The notes below the pieces were generated by a model that saw nothing but the letters and a program-made list of their open reading frames with translations, had not been told where the DNA came from and made no database searches. This document shows positions 52,144 through 63,105 of a stretch of DNA of 64,000 nucleotides, piece after piece; position 1 is the first letter of the stretch; the number at the start of each line of letters is the position of its first letter. The translations under genes were made by a program, and so were the position numbers. Source of the stretch: Haloglomus halophilum (GTDB lineage Archaea; Halobacteriota; Halobacteria; Halobacteriales; Haloarculaceae); NCBI RefSeq assembly GCF_024298885.1, contig NZ_CP101166.1, forward strand, positions 558,001 to 622,000, given 5' to 3'.

Positions 52144-53631
52144 CTAGTCCCCGAAGACCTGCCGCATCATCGGGTGCATCTCCATCAGCTGCTCTTCTGC
52201 GATCTCCTCGTAGAGCTTGTACGTGATGGAGACGGTCAGCAGCAGGCCCGTCCCGGAGACGGCGCCGATGGTGCCGAGCATGTTGGCCATGACGGCCAGC
52301 AGCCCGACCAGGGCGCCGCCGATGACGGTCACCTGCGGGATGTAGCGTTCGAGCACCTTCTCGATGACGCCGGGCGACTGGCGGAACCCGGGAATCTGCA
52401 TCCCGGAGTTCTGGATCTGCTGGGCCGTCGCCTCCGGCCCCATGTCCGCGGTCTCGACCCAGAAGATGGCGAAGATGGCGCCGCCGACGACCATGATGAA
52501 CAGGTCGACGAACACCCGGACCAGGATCATGCTGGGCGGGTTCGAGGTCGTCCCGAGGAACCACATCCAGTCCTGGTAGCTGTAGATGGGTGCCAGGTAG
52601 TAGAACAGCCCGCCGACGGGTTCGGCGGTGCCGGCGCCGCTGGACTGGTAGACGCCGAGCCAGCCGGGCATGCCGCCACCCAGCTGACTGTTGAGGATGC
52701 GCCCGAGGAACTGGATGTTGGCCTGGAGCGCGCGGACGAGAATCATCGGCAGGACGCTGGCGTAGATGAGCTTCACGGGGAAGCGACCACGTGCGCCCTT
52801 GACCCGGGCGTGCGAGAGCGGAATCTCGACACGGACCGATTCGGCGTAGACGACGACCCCGAAGATGGCGACCGTCGTGAACAGGAACAGTATCTGTCCG
52901 GGCTCGATGAGCAGGTTCAGCAGGCCCTGCGTCGAGAGGACCGCGCCGAGCTGCTGTTGCCCGGTCAGGATGGTGTACCAGTTGTAGAAGAACCCGGGGT
53001 TACGGGTGACACCGGGGACGCCGAAGAAGCCGCCGATGAGACGCTGGCTGATACCGGCGATGATGAACAGGCCGATACCGGAGCCGACGCCCCACTTCGA
53101 GATGACCTCGTCCATGAACAGGATGAGGAGACCGCCGATCAGGATCTGCGTGAACATCAGCCACTTGAGCCCGGCGAGACCGATGCCGAGCTGCTGGGCA
53201 ATCTGCGGGCTCGCCGGCAGGAATCCGCCAGCGAACACCATCGGCAGGCCCGTCAGGATACACATCACGATCACCAGCAGCTTCTGGAGTCCCTGGTAGA
53301 GGATCTGGTCCCGCGGGTTCTCCTGGGTGTCCAGCCCGAGCAGGTCGGCACCGCCGAGCAACTGCAGCACGATGGACGCGGTGACGATGGGCCCGATACC
53401 GAGCTGCAGGATGGTTCCCTGCCCACCAGCGAGGATGGTCCGGAACTGCCCGAACGCGTCGTTGCCGCCCCCACTCGCGAGTCCGTAGATGAACACGTTC
53501 GTGAGGAAGAAGTACAGCACGAGAACGCCGGCTGTCCAGCCGAGCTTGCGGCGGAAGGGTACGTGCCCCTCCGGGCGCTCGACGCCGGGCATCCGCGTGA
53601 GTACTGGTTCGGCGGTCTCCTTCCAACTCAT
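52144..53631 (-). CDS. secY: Preprotein translocase subunit SecY
   Basis: A 495-residue, ten-helix Sec61-alpha/SecY channel. Family landmarks are GPIVTASIVLQLLGGADLLG (second helix and plug area), SKWGVGSGIGLFIIAGISQ, the cytoplasmic loop with RVEIPLSHARVKGARGRFPVKLIYASVLPMIL, and the C-terminal GTGLLLTVSITYKLYEEI. A haloarchaeal insertion (about residues 330-375) lies in an outer loop. Last gene of the ribosomal operon, 3 bases after rpl15. Confidence 0.97.
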   Translation of the reverse strand: MSWKETAEPVLTRMPGVERPEGHVPFRRKLGWTAGVLVLYFFLTNVFIYGLASGGGNDAFGQFRTILAGGQGTILQLGIGPIVTASIVLQLLGGADLLGLDTQENPRDQILYQGLQKLLVIVMCILTGLPMVFAGGFLPASPQIAQQLGIGLAGLKWLMFTQILIGGLLILFMDEVISKWGVGSGIGLFIIAGISQRLIGGFFGVPGVTRNPGFFYNWYTILTGQQQLGAVLSTQGLLNLLIEPGQILFLFTTVAIFGVVVYAESVRVEIPLSHARVKGARGRFPVKLIYASVLPMILVRALQANIQFLGRILNSQLGGGMPGWLGVYQSSGAGTAEPVGGLFYYLAPIYSYQDWMWFLGTTSNPPSMILVRVFVDLFIMVVGGAIFAIFWVETADMGPEATAQQIQNSGMQIPGFRQSPGVIEKVLERYIPQVTVIGGALVGLLAVMANMLGTIGAVSGTGLLLTVSITYKLYEEIAEEQLMEMHPMMRQVFGD

Positions 53632-53634
53632 TCG

Positions 53635-54150
53635 TTAATCCTCGTTGGCCTCGTCCGTTGTATCTCCTTCGGCCTCGTCGGAGTCGTCTGCCTCGGCGGC
53701 GCGCTCCTCACCGCGCTCGGTGAGGACCGCCTCGCCGCCCGCGGCCTCGAGGGCCTCGCGAGCCTCGTCCGAGAACGCGTCGGCGTGGACGGTCAGGGAC
53801 TCGTGGACCTGCCCGCCGGCGAGGAGCTTCACCGCGTCGGCCTCGTGGCCGTCCTCGACGACGTCGCGAACGTCGACCTCGTAGCCGTCGTCGGTCTCCT
53901 CGGCGACGCCCTCCGCCGCGAGGACGACCGCGTCCTCGTCGAGTTCGCGGACGTTGATGGTCTCGATGTCCTCCTGTACCTTCTGGGGGCGCTTGAAGCC
54001 GGACTTGCCGAGCGGCGGGTAGAGGTACTGCTCGTGCTTGTCACGACCGGCGCGACCGCGGCCGCCGCGGTGGCCGGCGCCCCGTCGTTTCTTGTGCGAG
54101 CCCCCGCCGTGCGTGCGGGAGCCGCGCTGTCGTCGTTTCTTGGATGTCAT
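53635..54150 (-). CDS. rpl15: 50S ribosomal protein L15
   Basis: A 171-residue L15. The basic Gly/Arg-rich N-terminus (KKRRQRGSRTHGGGSHKKRR) is the extended tail that threads the large subunit, and GKSGFKRPQ begins the globular part. The C-terminus is acidic. It overlaps the end of rpl30 by four bases (ATGA). Confidence 0.96.
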   Translation of the reverse strand: MTSKKRRQRGSRTHGGGSHKKRRGAGHRGGRGRAGRDKHEQYLYPPLGKSGFKRPQKVQEDIETINVRELDEDAVVLAAEGVAEETDDGYEVDVRDVVEDGHEADAVKLLAGGQVHESLTVHADAFSDEAREALEAAGGEAVLTERGEERAAEADDSDEAEGDTTDEANED

Positions 54151-54611
54151 CGCATCGCCTCCAGCAGGGCGTCGATCTCCTCGGTCGACTGCTTGCCGAG
54201 GACCCCGCCCTCCTTGATGGGGTGCTTGATGCCGTCGTGGCCGCCACGCGGCGGGTGGAGCCGCAGCGTGGGCGAGAGGCCCTCGTCCTGGAGCTTCGTC
54301 TCCTCGGCGACGAGCGCCTCGGCCAGCGACGCGACGTCGCTGTAGTCCGTGTTGTCGGCGACCCACTCGTCGTCGATGTCGGCGTCGCCCTCGGCGGGCT
54401 CGCCGCGACGACGGACGAGCGTCTCGACCATCTCGGCCGAGGGCTCCCCGTGGGCCACCCAGTCGTTCACCTTGTTCACCATGCCACGGTAGGTGTCAGT
54501 CTCCGGCACCAGCGTGGCGTGGTTGACGCGGTGAAGGTTGAGCATGCCGAGCGTGTCGCGTACGTCGGTGCCCTGGTTGACCTCACCGCGGAGCTGGACG
54601 AGTACACGCAT
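54147..54611 (-). CDS. rpl30: 50S ribosomal protein L30
   Basis: A 154-residue archaeal L30 (L7e-type): VLVQLRGEVNQGTDVRDTLGMLNLHRVNHATLV, then GMVNKVNDWVAHGEPS and a C-terminal RLHPPRGGHDGIKHP. It overlaps rps5 upstream by one base and rpl15 downstream by four. Confidence 0.96.
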   Translation of the reverse strand: MRVLVQLRGEVNQGTDVRDTLGMLNLHRVNHATLVPETDTYRGMVNKVNDWVAHGEPSAEMVETLVRRRGEPAEGDADIDDEWVADNTDYSDVASLAEALVAEETKLQDEGLSPTLRLHPPRGGHDGIKHPIKEGGVLGKQSTEEIDALLEAMR

Positions 54612-55258
54612 CAGTCGCTCACCTCCCCGGGCTCGACGTCGGATTCGGCACGCAGTGCGCGGGGGCCACGAGCCATCGCGGCGTTCTCCAGCGCGCGGAA
54701 GGTCGCCTTCCCGAGGTTGAGCGTCGTCCGGGTGTTGCCGTGGCTCTTGGTCCAGGCGTTCTCCACGCCGGCCAGCTCGAGCACGTTCCGGACGGTCTCG
54801 CTCGCGGCGAGACCCAGACCCTCGGGGGCCGGGATGAGCTCCACCGTGACGGAGCCCGCCTTGCCCTCGGTCTTCCGGGCCAGCGAGTGGGGCCGGTCCG
54901 ACCGGTCCTCCCACGAGCCAGCGCCGCGCTCGACCTTGATCATGTTCAGCTTCGCGATTCCGATGGCCTTCTGGATGGCACCGCCGACCTGGTCGTCACG
55001 CCCCTCGGCGTAGCCGACGTAGCCGTCGCGGTTGCCGACCGCCACCACGCACCGGAACTTCACCCGGCGCCCGGAGTCGGTCATCCGCTGGACCATGTTG
55101 ATGTCCAGCACCTCGTCCTCCAGCCCCGGGAGGAGCTGGTCGACGATCTCGGGCTCCTTCAGCGGGAGCCCGGATTCGAGGGCGGTCTTCATGTCGCTGA
55201 TCTCGCCCTCGGCCACCTTCCGGCCCAGTCGTGTCTGGGGTTCCCAGCCTCTGCTCAT
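54611..55258 (-). CDS. rps5: 30S ribosomal protein S5
   Basis: A 215-residue S5 with the double-stranded-RNA-binding domain [40 protein letters not shown] and the C-terminal [19 protein letters not shown]. It contributes to decoding fidelity at the mRNA entry channel. It overlaps rpl18 by four bases. Confidence 0.97.
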   Translation of the reverse strand: MSRGWEPQTRLGRKVAEGEISDMKTALESGLPLKEPEIVDQLLPGLEDEVLDINMVQRMTDSGRRVKFRCVVAVGNRDGYVGYAEGRDDQVGGAIQKAIGIAKLNMIKVERGAGSWEDRSDRPHSLARKTEGKAGSVTVELIPAPEGLGLAASETVRNVLELAGVENAWTKSHGNTRTTLNLGKATFRALENAAMARGPRALRAESDVEPGEVSD

Positions 55259-55815
55259 TGTTCGATGTCCTCCATGATGGTCTCGCGGACCGTATCGAAG
55301 TGGTCCGGCAGTTCGGTCGCGTCGAACTCGCCGCTGTACAGCGGCTCGTCGAGCGACTCGGCGTACTCAGCGATGTGCTCCCCGCGCGTGCGGGGCCACT
55401 CCGCGAACACGTCGTCGCTGTGCGGAACCTCGAGCCCGGCGTCGATAGCGCCCTCCTGGACGGCGAACGCCTTGTTGCCGGGCGTCGCCGTGTTGAGGCC
55501 GATGTCGAGGACCGCCTCCTCGAGCCCGGCGTCGAGGGCGCGCTTGCCGGCCAGCAGGCCGGTCAGGTACGCCGCCGGCAGGTTCCCGGTGGGAGCCTCC
55601 CAGCCGAAGTCCTGCAGGTCGTTCGAGGTCGCCGATGCGACCGTGTCGTCTCCCTGTGCACCGCGCACTATCAGCTGCGCCCTGGTGTGCTGGTTGCTCT
55701 TTCGAGCGACCAGTCGCGGCTTGCCGGATTTCAGCAGGCGCAACCGCTGGTGGTAGTTCGTCCTGGATTCGCGCCGACGCCGCATCGGCACCTTGTATCG
55801 TGGTCCTGTCGCCAT
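55255..55815 (-). CDS. rpl18: 50S ribosomal protein L18
   Basis: A 186-residue L18 (L5e-type) that binds 5S r[41 protein letters not shown] is the RNA-binding N-terminus, and [12 protein letters not shown] begins the conserved core helix. It overlaps rpl19e by one base. Confidence 0.97.
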   Translation of the reverse strand: MATGPRYKVPMRRRRESRTNYHQRLRLLKSGKPRLVARKSNQHTRAQLIVRGAQGDDTVASATSNDLQDFGWEAPTGNLPAAYLTGLLAGKRALDAGLEEAVLDIGLNTATPGNKAFAVQEGAIDAGLEVPHSDDVFAEWPRTRGEHIAEYAESLDEPLYSGEFDATELPDHFDTVRETIMEDIEQ

Positions 55816-56273
55816 CAGTCGTCACCTCCAACGTCGTAGTTGGCCCGGACGTGGCGCTCCACGTCCGCGACCGAGTCGAACTCGCCACCGCCCGCCATCC
55901 GGTACAGCTGGCGGTAGTCGGTGGGGTCCAGTTCGCCGTTCTGTCGGTACTTGCGGAGCCGGCGCCGCTGGGCGCGGATCTTGCTCTGCCACTCCTCCTT
56001 CTCGTTCTTCCGACCGCCGGCCTTGCCCTTGCGGGAACCCTGGCCCTTGCGGTGCCCGTACGCACGCTTCTTCGCGCGCTCGCGGGCCCGGCCACGGCTG
56101 TTGCCCTGCTTGGGCTCGACGCGGATGGCGCCCTCGTCGATGAGTTCACGCACGTCGTCGCGCGTGATGGCGTCCGCGATGTCCTCCTGCCGGCTCGGGT
56201 CGAGCTTCACACGGTTCTTGCCGACGTCGAGGACGTCGGCGGCCAGTCGCTTCTGTGCCTTCAGGTCAGTCAT
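55815..56273 (-). CDS. rpl19e: 50S ribosomal protein L19e
   Basis: A 152-residue L19e: [23 protein letters not shown], the basic hinge [32 protein letters not shown], and a helical C-terminus. An archaeal/eukaryotic-specific protein that bridges the subunits. It overlaps rpl32e by four bases. Confidence 0.97.
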   Translation of the reverse strand: MTDLKAQKRLAADVLDVGKNRVKLDPSRQEDIADAITRDDVRELIDEGAIRVEPKQGNSRGRARERAKKRAYGHRKGQGSRKGKAGGRKNEKEEWQSKIRAQRRRLRKYRQNGELDPTDYRQLYRMAGGGEFDSVADVERHVRANYDVGGDD

Positions 56274-57088
56274 TGTTCGACCTCCACCTCCTCGTAGGTC
56301 GGGTTGAGGACGCGGATACCGCGGTCCTCGGCCTCCTCCTCGATGCGCTCGCGCTTGCGGGCACCGACGGTGGAGCCGATACGGACGGCCTCCGTGTCCC
56401 CGTCGACGCCCTCGAGGTCGTCCACGTTCATCACGCGGACCTCCTCGAAGCCCGAGGGGTGCTTGCCGCGAACGGCCTTCGGCGTCCGGAAGCCGGCCTC
56501 GACCTTCGGGCCCTTGCCCTTGATGCCCCGTCGCTGCTTCGACAGGCCACCGCGGGGTCGGCGCCACGAGGTCGGCGTCCGCTTCTTCTTGTGGTAGTCC
56601 TGCCGGTAGAACTGCGGCTTGCCCACGCGCTTGCGCTGGGCCAGCAGCCGTTCTTCCTGCTCGGAGAGGTCGGGCGTCTTGTCGGCGTGGCCGCGGGGAC
56701 GGAGCTCCGTCTCCACGTCCTCGGCCGCCTCCTCCTCCTCCTCGTCGCCCTCGACCTCGGCCTCGGTCTCCTCGGAGACCTCGAGACCGCCGACGTCGGC
56801 CTTGATACGCGCGGCGAGCGCGTTCCCGATGCCGTCGACCTCTGCGAGGTCGGACTGGGAGGCACGACGCACGTCGTCGACCGTCTCGTAGCCCGCGCCC
56901 TCGAGGGCCGCGGCCTTCGCGTTCCCGACACCACTGATGTCGGTCAGGTCGGTGTACTCGTCCTCCTCGTCCTCGGCCTCGGGCTCTTCTTCGTCCATCC
57001 GTTCGAGTTCCTCTTCGGTCTCCTCGCGAGCCTGCTCGTCGGCCTGGTCGCGTGCCTGATCCTCGCGACCCTCCTTGTCGTCCGCCAT
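56270..57088 (-). CDS. rpl32e: 50S ribosomal protein L32e with HhH extension
   Basis: A 272-residue L32e, roughly double the usual family length. The first 130 residues are an acidic haloarchaeal extension holding a helix-hairpin-helix-like domain ([26 protein letters not shown], then [17 protein letters not shown]). The ribosomal domain follows: [34 protein letters not shown]. It overlaps rpl6 by one base and rpl19e by four. Confidence 0.96.
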   Translation of the reverse strand: MADDKEGREDQARDQADEQAREETEEELERMDEEEPEAEDEEDEYTDLTDISGVGNAKAAALEGAGYETVDDVRRASQSDLAEVDGIGNALAARIKADVGGLEVSEETEAEVEGDEEEEEAAEDVETELRPRGHADKTPDLSEQEERLLAQRKRVGKPQFYRQDYHKKKRTPTSWRRPRGGLSKQRRGIKGKGPKVEAGFRTPKAVRGKHPSGFEEVRVMNVDDLEGVDGDTEAVRIGSTVGARKRERIEEEAEDRGIRVLNPTYEEVEVEQ

Positions 57089-57627
57089 CAGGCGTCACCT
57101 CGCGACGGCTTGCTGGTGATGTAGACCCCGTCCTGGAAGACGCGGGTGTCCTTGTCGTTCACGCGGGTCAGCTGCTCGATGTCGGCGGCCGTCTGGCCCA
57201 CCGCCTCGATGTCGCTGCCGCGGAGCGTCACGTCCTCGCCGTCCACCTCGACCTCCGTGTCGCCGCGGACGGGCGTCCGCCGGGGGGACTTCTCGCCGAG
57301 GAAGTTCGAGATGACGACCTCGCCACCTTCGACCTTCACCTGCATCGGGAAGTGGGAGTAGAAGACCTCCATCGTGTACTCCCAGCCCTCGGTCACCCCG
57401 TGGAACATGTTCCGCACGTGGGACTCGAACGTGCCGGCCGTGGCGTTGGTCTTGGCGTCCTCCTCGTCCGAGGTGATGACGACCTGACCGTCCTCGACGG
57501 CGACGTCGATGTCCGGGTACCAGAGCTTGCGCGTGACGCTCCCGTTGGGCCCCTCGACCGTGAGGTCGAGCCGGTCCATCGAGGCGTCCACGTCCTCGGG
57601 TACGTCGATTTCGATGCGTGTTGTCAT
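57088..57627 (-). CDS. rpl6: 50S ribosomal protein L6
   Basis: A 179-residue L6 (L9e-type) with two related domains: [17 protein letters not shown] near the N-terminus and [21 protein letters not shown] in the second half. It lies near the GTPase centre of the ribosome. Two bases separate it from rps8. Confidence 0.97.
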   Translation of the reverse strand: MTTRIEIDVPEDVDASMDRLDLTVEGPNGSVTRKLWYPDIDVAVEDGQVVITSDEEDAKTNATAGTFESHVRNMFHGVTEGWEYTMEVFYSHFPMQVKVEGGEVVISNFLGEKSPRRTPVRGDTEVEVDGEDVTLRGSDIEAVGQTAADIEQLTRVNDKDTRVFQDGVYITSKPSRGDA

Positions 57628-57629
57628 TG

Positions 57630-58022
57630 TCAGTATACGTAGGCGATAACCTGGCCACCAACGCCGGCCTCGCGGGCCTCGTAGTGGGACATGACGCCCT
57701 GCGAGGTGGTGACGACCAAGGCACCGTAGTCACGGGCGGGGAGGAATCGTTTCTCCCAGCGCTCGAACTCGTCGGCGCCTGCCGAGTAGCGCGGCTTCAC
57801 CGCGCCACACTGGTTGATTGCTCCCTTCAGTTCGACCTCGAACAGGCCGGCCTTCCCGTCGTCGACGTACTGGAAGCCGTCGACGTACCCGCGGTCGTAG
57901 AGGACCTCGAGCACGGAGCCGATCTCGTTCGAGGCGGGCTCGACCTCATGCGTCAGGTGGCCGACTCGCTCGGCGTTGTCGATGCCGGACAGCGCGGCGG
58001 CCAGTGGATCGTTTCCTGTCAT
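57630..58022 (-). CDS. rps8: 30S ribosomal protein S8
   Basis: A 130-residue S8 (S15a-type): [19 protein letters not shown] at the start and [28 protein letters not shown] at the end, the 16S-binding signature. Its start overlaps the rps14 stop by one base. Confidence 0.97.
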   Translation of the reverse strand: MTGNDPLAAALSGIDNAERVGHLTHEVEPASNEIGSVLEVLYDRGYVDGFQYVDDGKAGLFEVELKGAINQCGAVKPRYSAGADEFERWEKRFLPARDYGALVVTTSQGVMSHYEAREAGVGGQVIAYVY

Positions 58023-58213
58023 CAGTTGTACTTCTCGAACCCCATACCGCGGGCGATCTCGCGGAAGCACTGCCGGCAGAGCCAGATGTCGTACTTGCCG
58101 ACCAGGCCCTGCTCGCGACCGCACCGCTGGCAGGCCTCCTGCGCGCCGGTGCGCTTCGCGGCGTTCTCGCCGGTGGGTTCCTCGTGTTCTCCTTCGGTTT
58201 CGCTCTCGCTCAT
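58022..58213 (-). CDS. rps14: 30S ribosomal protein S14 (zinc form)
   Basis: A 63-residue S14 (S29e-type) with zinc ligands Cys28, Cys31, Cys46 and Cys49 in CQRC and CRQC. The acidic first 20 residues are a halophilic extension. It overlaps rpl5 by four bases. Confidence 0.96.
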   Translation of the reverse strand: MSESETEGEHEEPTGENAAKRTGAQEACQRCGREQGLVGKYDIWLCRQCFREIARGMGFEKYN

Positions 58214-58740
58214 TCGTTGACCTCCGCGTCGAACTCGCTCTCGACGAACGCCACCGCGTCGGCCGCATCGAGGCGGTGGCGCGGCGGGATGTCGCTCGTT
58301 GCCTTGTCGCGCTTGCGGACCCGGTAGCCCGGCCGGACGAGGTTGACCGTCACGTCCAGCCCGTAGATACCGATGCTCGGGTCGTACTCCTGGCTCGGGA
58401 AGTCGGTGTGCTCCTCGACACCAAACGAGAAGTTCCCGAACTCGTCGAACTGGCTCGCCGACAGCTCGACGAGCGGCAGCGATGTCTCGAGGAACTCGCG
58501 GGCGATGTCGTCGCGCAGGGTCACCTTCGCGCCGATCGGGTCGCCCTCGCGGACGCCGAACTCGGCGATGGTGCCCTTCGCGGTCGTCCGGACGGGCTCC
58601 TGGCCAGCGACCTCCGCCAGGATCTCCTCGGCGTTGGCGAGCTCGCGCCCACCCTCGCCGACGCCCATGTGGACGACGACCTTCTCGATGCGCGGCTTGC
58701 GCATCTCGTGGAACTCGCCGCCCTCGGCTTCACTACTCAT
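58210..58740 (-). CDS. rpl5: 50S ribosomal protein L5
   Basis: A 176-residue L5 (L11e-type) that contacts 5S rRNA and P-site t[25 protein letters not shown] and [30 protein letters not shown] are diagnostic. It overlaps rps4e by eight bases. Confidence 0.97.
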   Translation of the reverse strand: MSSEAEGGEFHEMRKPRIEKVVVHMGVGEGGRELANAEEILAEVAGQEPVRTTAKGTIAEFGVREGDPIGAKVTLRDDIAREFLETSLPLVELSASQFDEFGNFSFGVEEHTDFPSQEYDPSIGIYGLDVTVNLVRPGYRVRKRDKATSDIPPRHRLDAADAVAFVESEFDAEVNE

Positions 58741-59533
58741 CGTCGCTCACCTCCTCGGCGTCGTCGGACTCGGGTTCGTCGTCCGTGCCCGCGTCCGCCT
58801 CATCCTCGTCGGTGGCGGTCACGTCGGGCTCGGCCTCGCCCTCGTCGTCGGTGAAGTTCTCGTCGATGACGACGACGTAGTCCTCGACCGTCTCGAAGCG
58901 GCCGTCGTCGCCCTCGATGAGGACGTTGTTCTTCGAGGAGCCGGGGGTGACCTGGATCTGGTCGATGCGGCCGATCTCGCCGGCGTGCGTGCCGCGGACG
59001 GCCGTCACCAGCGCACCCTCCTCGTACGGGAAGTGGGCCACGATGGACTTGTCGTCGTTCGAGACGACGACGGAGTCGTTCGGCGAGATCTGGTCGTCGC
59101 CGGACCGGAGCGTGGCGCCGTCGTGCAGCGTGAGCTGCGTGTGGCCGCCTGCCTCCTGGGTCTTGCCGACGACCTTGCCGAGGCGCGAGCCCGCGCTGTC
59201 GGCGTCGATGGCGGTCAGCGCGAGCCGACCACCCTCGTCGGGGAAGACGCGATAATGCTCGTCGCGCTCGGTGAACTCGAGGATGTCGAACATCCCGATG
59301 GGGCGCTCCTCGTCGGAGGCCGGCTGGCCGTTCACGAGCACGTTGTCCTGCTCGAGGGCGTAGCGGGTCTCCTTCCGGGAGTTCGCGTAGCCCAGCACGT
59401 CGCGGAGGACGATGAGCAGCGGGACCCCGCTCTCACCGTGCGGGCCGGCGTCGGCCTTGACGGTGTAGGCGGCGGTCTTGCGCTCGACGGGCCACGACTT
59501 CGGCACGGAGAGCCGTTTCTGGTGGCGCGTCAT
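58733..59533 (-). CDS. rps4e: 30S ribosomal protein S4e
   Basis: A 266-residue S4e: [30 protein letters not shown], an S4-like RNA-binding segment, a KOW-like [18 protein letters not shown], and a highly acidic C-terminal tail (about 30 residues). Archaeal/eukaryotic-specific small-subunit protein. It overlaps rpl24 by four bases. Confidence 0.97.
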   Translation of the reverse strand: MTRHQKRLSVPKSWPVERKTAAYTVKADAGPHGESGVPLLIVLRDVLGYANSRKETRYALEQDNVLVNGQPASDEERPIGMFDILEFTERDEHYRVFPDEGGRLALTAIDADSAGSRLGKVVGKTQEAGGHTQLTLHDGATLRSGDDQISPNDSVVVSNDDKSIVAHFPYEEGALVTAVRGTHAGEIGRIDQIQVTPGSSKNNVLIEGDDGRFETVEDYVVVIDENFTDDEGEAEPDVTATDEDEADAGTDDEPESDDAEEVSDDE

Positions 59534-59898
59534 TCGTCGTCACCTCCCTCGGTCTGTTCCAGCCGCTCCTCGCGCAGGTCGTCCTCGAGGTCGAGGTCCG
59601 TCACGACGAGGTTGGACGCGTCGAGATCGCGGGGAACCTCCTCCCCGTCGGCCTTCTCGACGGTCACGTCCTCGACGTTGATGGTCGCCGACCGGAGGTC
59701 GACATCGACGACCTCGCCGGTCTCGCCGGCGAAGTCGCCACGCTGGACCTCGACGGTGTCGCCCGCGTTGACGCGGACGGACCGCTGCCCGTACTCCTCC
59801 CGGAGCTCCTCCGAGAGGTGGGCCCGGACCTGCTTCTGCTTCTCGTGGAGCGGCGCACGTCGCTGTCGTGTCCGCTGTTTGGATGGCTGCTTGCTCAT
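59530..59898 (-). CDS. rpl24: 50S ribosomal protein L24
   Basis: A 122-residue L24 (L26e-type): a basic N-terminus ([24 protein letters not shown]) and a KOW motif ([26 protein letters not shown]). An assembly-initiating large-subunit protein. It overlaps rpl14 by four bases. Confidence 0.97.
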   Translation of the reverse strand: MSKQPSKQRTRQRRAPLHEKQKQVRAHLSEELREEYGQRSVRVNAGDTVEVQRGDFAGETGEVVDVDLRSATINVEDVTVEKADGEEVPRDLDASNLVVTDLDLEDDLREERLEQTEGGDDE

Positions 59899-60293
59899 AC
59901 TATCATCGTCGCGGTGGACGCGATGGAGCCGAACCGCTCGGCGACTTCGCGTGCGATGGGGCCCTTGAGTTCGGTCCCGCGGGGGTCCTCGTTGTCGTCG
60001 ACGACGACCGCCGCGTTATCCTCGAACTTCACGCGCGTCCCGTCGGGACGGCGGATGGGCTTGCGCTGCCGGATGATGACCGCAGGCAGGACCTGCCGTC
60101 GCATCTCCGGGGTGCCCTTCGTGACGGAGACGGTGACCTTGTCACCGAGCCCGGCCTTCGGGTGCCGGTTCTTCGTGCCGGACTGGCCGGCCACGCTGAT
60201 GACCTTGAGCTCGCGGGCACCGGTGTTGTCCGCACACCGGATGAGCGAGCCCTTCTCCAGGCCGGGCGTGACGTCGGCGTTGAGTGCCTCCAT
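59895..60293 (-). CDS. rpl14: 50S ribosomal protein L14
   Basis: A 132-residue L14 (L23e-type): [24 protein letters not shown] and [28 protein letters not shown] are signature blocks. It sits at the subunit interface. Its start overlaps rps17 by one base. Confidence 0.98.
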   Translation of the reverse strand: MEALNADVTPGLEKGSLIRCADNTGARELKVISVAGQSGTKNRHPKAGLGDKVTVSVTKGTPEMRRQVLPAVIIRQRKPIRRPDGTRVKFEDNAAVVVDDNEDPRGTELKGPIAREVAERFGSIASTATMIV

Positions 60294-60619
60294 CAGTCGT
60301 CACCCTCCTTGATATCTATCACGACGTGGCTCTTCGTCTTCGAGAGCGGTCGTGTCTCTGCGATACGGACCGTGTCGCCGACCTCGACCTCGAGGCACGG
60401 CGGGTGGTGTGCGGATACCCGCGACCGGCGTTTCATCAGCCGGTCGTACTTGGGTACCGTCACGTCGTACTCCCGCTCGACGACGACGGTCTTGTCCATG
60501 TCTGTCGAGGCTACCTGTCCCTCGATGACCCCGCCCCGCACGGAGAGCTCCCCGTGGAAGGGACAGTTGGGGTCGGCACAGGCCGCCTCAGGTTCGGTTG
60601 CGTTCAGTCCTAGCGCCAT
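60293..60619 (-). CDS. rps17: 30S ribosomal protein S17
   Basis: A 108-residue S17 (S11e-type) OB-fold protein: [36 protein letters not shown], then [37 protein letters not shown] sequence. Its first 10 bases overlap the end of the RNase P gene. Confidence 0.97.
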   Translation of the reverse strand: MALGLNATEPEAACADPNCPFHGELSVRGGVIEGQVASTDMDKTVVVEREYDVTVPKYDRLMKRRSRVSAHHPPCLEVEVGDTVRIAETRPLSKTKSHVVIDIKEGDD

Positions 60620-61014
60620 ATCGAATCACCTCTATGTTCGGTCCGTCGGGCCGGGCGGGCGACGAGTCGCTCGCCTGCCACGGTCACGAACGCGTCCTCG
60701 GCCTCCTGCACGCCACCGTGGCGTGCCGAGGCGTCATCGCTCGGGGTCGTGTCCGCGGGCAGGCGGAACTCGAACGTCGCCGCCGCCTTCGGGACCTGCC
60801 GCACGCTGGCCCCCGAGGCCTCGCTCGCGGCGCGGGGCGCCGCTCCGTCCGCACCACTGACAGCGTCGCCGCTCTCGACGAGCAGCGTCCGCTCGGTCTC
60901 CTCGACCACGCGACCCGTGATACCGACGTACCCGTCGTGGGTGGCGTCGGCGACACGGACCGGCAGGCCGGTGAGTTCGTGGCGCGGCAGCGTCTCGGGG
61001 GTCAGCATCGTCAC
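60610..61014 (-). CDS. rnp1: Ribonuclease P protein component 1 (Rpp29 homologue)
   Basis: A 134-residue Sm-like protein subunit of RNase P, which removes tRNA 5' leaders: [39 protein letters not shown] and [13 protein letters not shown] fit the Rpp29/Pop4 family. An alanine-rich acidic insertion (about residues 50-70) is haloarchaeal. Conserved position between rpl29 and rps17; it overlaps both. Confidence 0.92.
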   Translation of the reverse strand: MTMLTPETLPRHELTGLPVRVADATHDGYVGITGRVVEETERTLLVESGDAVSGADGAAPRAASEASGASVRQVPKAAATFEFRLPADTTPSDDASARHGGVQEAEDAFVTVAGERLVARPARRTEHRGDSIWR

Positions 61015-61214
61015 TCGTCAGCCTCCTCGTTCTGGATCGTCTTGATGCGGGCGATGGCCTTGCGGAGCTCCGGAATCCGTCCGGGGTTCTCCGGCGCACC
61101 ACCGGCCGCCTGCACAGCCCGCGCGTTCAGGAGCTCCGTCTCGAGCTCGTCGAGCTCGGTCTCCCGCTCGGCGGGCGTCATGTCGCGGATCTCCTCGACG
61201 TGCAGGATGGTCAT
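61011..61214 (-). CDS. rpl29: 50S ribosomal protein L29
   Basis: A 67-residue two-helix L29 (L35e-type): [29 protein letters not shown] and [19 protein letters not shown]. It lies near the exit tunnel. Four-base overlap with rps3 and with rnp1. Confidence 0.96.
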   Translation of the reverse strand: MTILHVEEIRDMTPAERETELDELETELLNARAVQAAGGAPENPGRIPELRKAIARIKTIQNEEADE

Positions 61215-62209
61215 TCGTCGTCACCCTCCGCGTCGGTCTCGTCGGCGTCCGCCGACTCCGAATCGTCATCGTCCGCGGGAGCCTGTGCGCCCTCGTCGGC
61301 CTCGTCGGGCATCTGCTCCATCAGGTCGTCGGCCTCGTCCTCGACGGACTCCTCGAGCTCCTCGAGTTCGTCCTCGATCTCCTCGTCGGGCTCGACGGCC
61401 GGGGCGGGCTCCTCCTCGTCCTCGAGGACCTCCTCCTCGATGTCCGCCTCGTCGAGGGCCTCCTCCTCGGCGTCAGCGGCGTCGCCCTCGGTGGTCTCGG
61501 CGAGGTCCTCGGGAACCTCTGCCTCACCCTCGGCGACCTCACCCTCCTCGGGCTCGCCCTCGAGGAGTTCCTCGACGCTCTCGTCGGACTCCTCGATGTA
61601 GTCCTCGACCTCGACGTCCTCGTAGACCTCGAAGTCGTCGGGGAGCACGGCGTCGGGGCCGATGATCTTCACGTCGACACCGATGGTGCCGAGCTTCATC
61701 ACGGCGACCCCCTGCCCGTGGTCGACCACGGTCTCGGCGGGCTCGCCGTTGTGCTTGATGTAGCCGCGGTTGAACTTCTCGACGCGCGAGCGGGCGCCCG
61801 TGACCTTTCCGCTCAGGACGATCTCGGCGCCCTTCGCGCCGGACTCCATGATACGGTCGATGGTCGTGTGGCCGGCCTTCCGGAAGTACCAGCCACGTTC
61901 GAGCGCGTTCGCCAGCCGGTCGGCGACGATCTGCGCGTTGAGGTCCGGCTCGTCCACCTCCTGGACGTCGATCTGCGGGTCGTCCATGTCGAAGCGGGAC
62001 TCGAGCTCGGACGTGATCTTCCGGATGTTCTTCCCGCCCTTGCCGATGACCATCCCGGGCTTCTCGGCCTTGAGGACGATCTGGGTCCCCATCGGGGTCT
62101 GGGCGACGTCCATGCCGCCGTAGCCCGCTCGGGACAGTTCGGACTGGAAGAACTCGTCGATCTGGGCCCGTTCGAGGCCGTTCTCGATGAACTGGTGTTC
62201 GTCTGCCAT
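61211..62209 (-). CDS. rps3: 30S ribosomal protein S3 with long acidic tail
   Basis: A 332-residue S3. The KH domain ([18 protein letters not shown]) and the C-terminal S3 domain ([23 protein letters not shown]) end near residue 205. The remaining ~125 residues are an extreme Glu/Asp-rich tail, much longer than in non-halophiles. Start at [12 protein letters not shown]; the stop of rpl22 overlaps the ATG by one base. Confidence 0.97.
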   Translation of the reverse strand: MADEHQFIENGLERAQIDEFFQSELSRAGYGGMDVAQTPMGTQIVLKAEKPGMVIGKGGKNIRKITSELESRFDMDDPQIDVQEVDEPDLNAQIVADRLANALERGWYFRKAGHTTIDRIMESGAKGAEIVLSGKVTGARSRVEKFNRGYIKHNGEPAETVVDHGQGVAVMKLGTIGVDVKIIGPDAVLPDDFEVYEDVEVEDYIEESDESVEELLEGEPEEGEVAEGEAEVPEDLAETTEGDAADAEEEALDEADIEEEVLEDEEEPAPAVEPDEEIEDELEELEESVEDEADDLMEQMPDEADEGAQAPADDDDSESADADETDAEGDDE

Positions 62210-62673
62210 TATTCGGTCTCCTCCTGGGTCAGGATCATCTCGACGTCGACCTGCGGGGTGTTCCACTCGGAGGCGCGTCCGAACGCGCGGGGCTTGCGCC
62301 CCGGGGACTCGCCCACCTTGTGGGCGGCGACGTGCATGATGGCCATGGTCTCGCCGTCGAACCCCTGGTGGTCGGCGTTGCCGATGGCGTTCTCCAGCAG
62401 GTCGAGGAAGGCCTTGCTGGCCTTCTCCGGGTAGCGGCCCGCGTCCCAGCCATCGATGTCGTTGCGGTGACCGACCCCGGAGTTGTGGGACTTGAACGGG
62501 ACCGACGTCTCGCCGGCGATCACCTCTTCGAGGTAATCGATGGCGTCGCCGGCCGTCATGCCCTTGATCTCGCGGGCGATCTCCTTGCTGTGCTTGTGGC
62601 TCATGTGCCGCTCCCGGAGCATCGCTTTCGCCGTCGAGTCCGGGTCGGCGTCGACCGAGTAGCTGATTCCCAT
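62209..62673 (-). CDS. rpl22: 50S ribosomal protein L22
   Basis: A 154-residue L22 (L17e-type) lining the exit tunnel: [36 protein letters not shown], and the loop [23 protein letters not shown] that reaches the tunnel wall. Three bases after rps19. Confidence 0.97.
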   Translation of the reverse strand: MGISYSVDADPDSTAKAMLRERHMSHKHSKEIAREIKGMTAGDAIDYLEEVIAGETSVPFKSHNSGVGHRNDIDGWDAGRYPEKASKAFLDLLENAIGNADHQGFDGETMAIMHVAAHKVGESPGRKPRAFGRASEWNTPQVDVEMILTQEETE

Positions 62674-62676
62674 GGT

Positions 62677-63105
62677 TTACTTGAGGGGCACGAACTTCGA
62701 GGACCGGGTCGCGCCGATGCCGGCCTGGCCGTGTTCGACCGAGGTGCGGGTGAGGGTGAACTCGCCCAGGAAGTGGCCCAGCATCTCCGGCTCGACCAGG
62801 ACGCGGTCGAACTCGTGGCCGTTGTACACCTCGAAGGTGAGACCGACCATCTCCGGGACGATCGGCATGTCACGCAGATGCGTCCGGAGCGGGTCGTTGG
62901 CCGTCGCTTCCTCCTCGGCCTCGCGGGCGTCCTCGAGCAGTTTCTGCTGCTCGGTCGTCAGCCCTCGGGTGATACTCCGCCGCTGGCGGGCGGGCAGCAG
63001 TTCGGCGACCTCCTCCAGCGACAGCTCCTGGAGCTCGTCGAGCGTGTGACCGCGGTACGTGAACTCCTCGTCCTTGTCGCGGCCGATCTGGTATTCGGAA
63101 CTCAT
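62677..63105 (-). CDS. rps19: 30S ribosomal protein S19
   Basis: A 142-residue S19 (S15e-type): [26 protein letters not shown] and [39 protein letters not shown]. Binds the 16S head. Four-base overlap with rpl2. Confidence 0.97.
   Translation of the reverse strand: MSSEYQIGRDKDEEFTYRGHTLDELQELSLEEVAELLPARQRRSITRGLTTEQQKLLEDAREAEEEATANDPLRTHLRDMPIVPEMVGLTFEVYNGHEFDRVLVEPEMLGHFLGEFTLTRTSVEHGQAGIGATRSSKFVPLK

Noticed and set aside
52003..54345. Long plus-strand frame across secY and rpl15
   Set aside because: Antisense shadow of clear ribosomal-operon genes; no recognisable domain.
61211..61590. Acidic tail of S3 as a fused foreign domain
   Set aside because: Its Glu/Asp-rich low complexity without hydrophobic core is typical of haloarchaeal surface-charge adaptation and does not form a separate domain.
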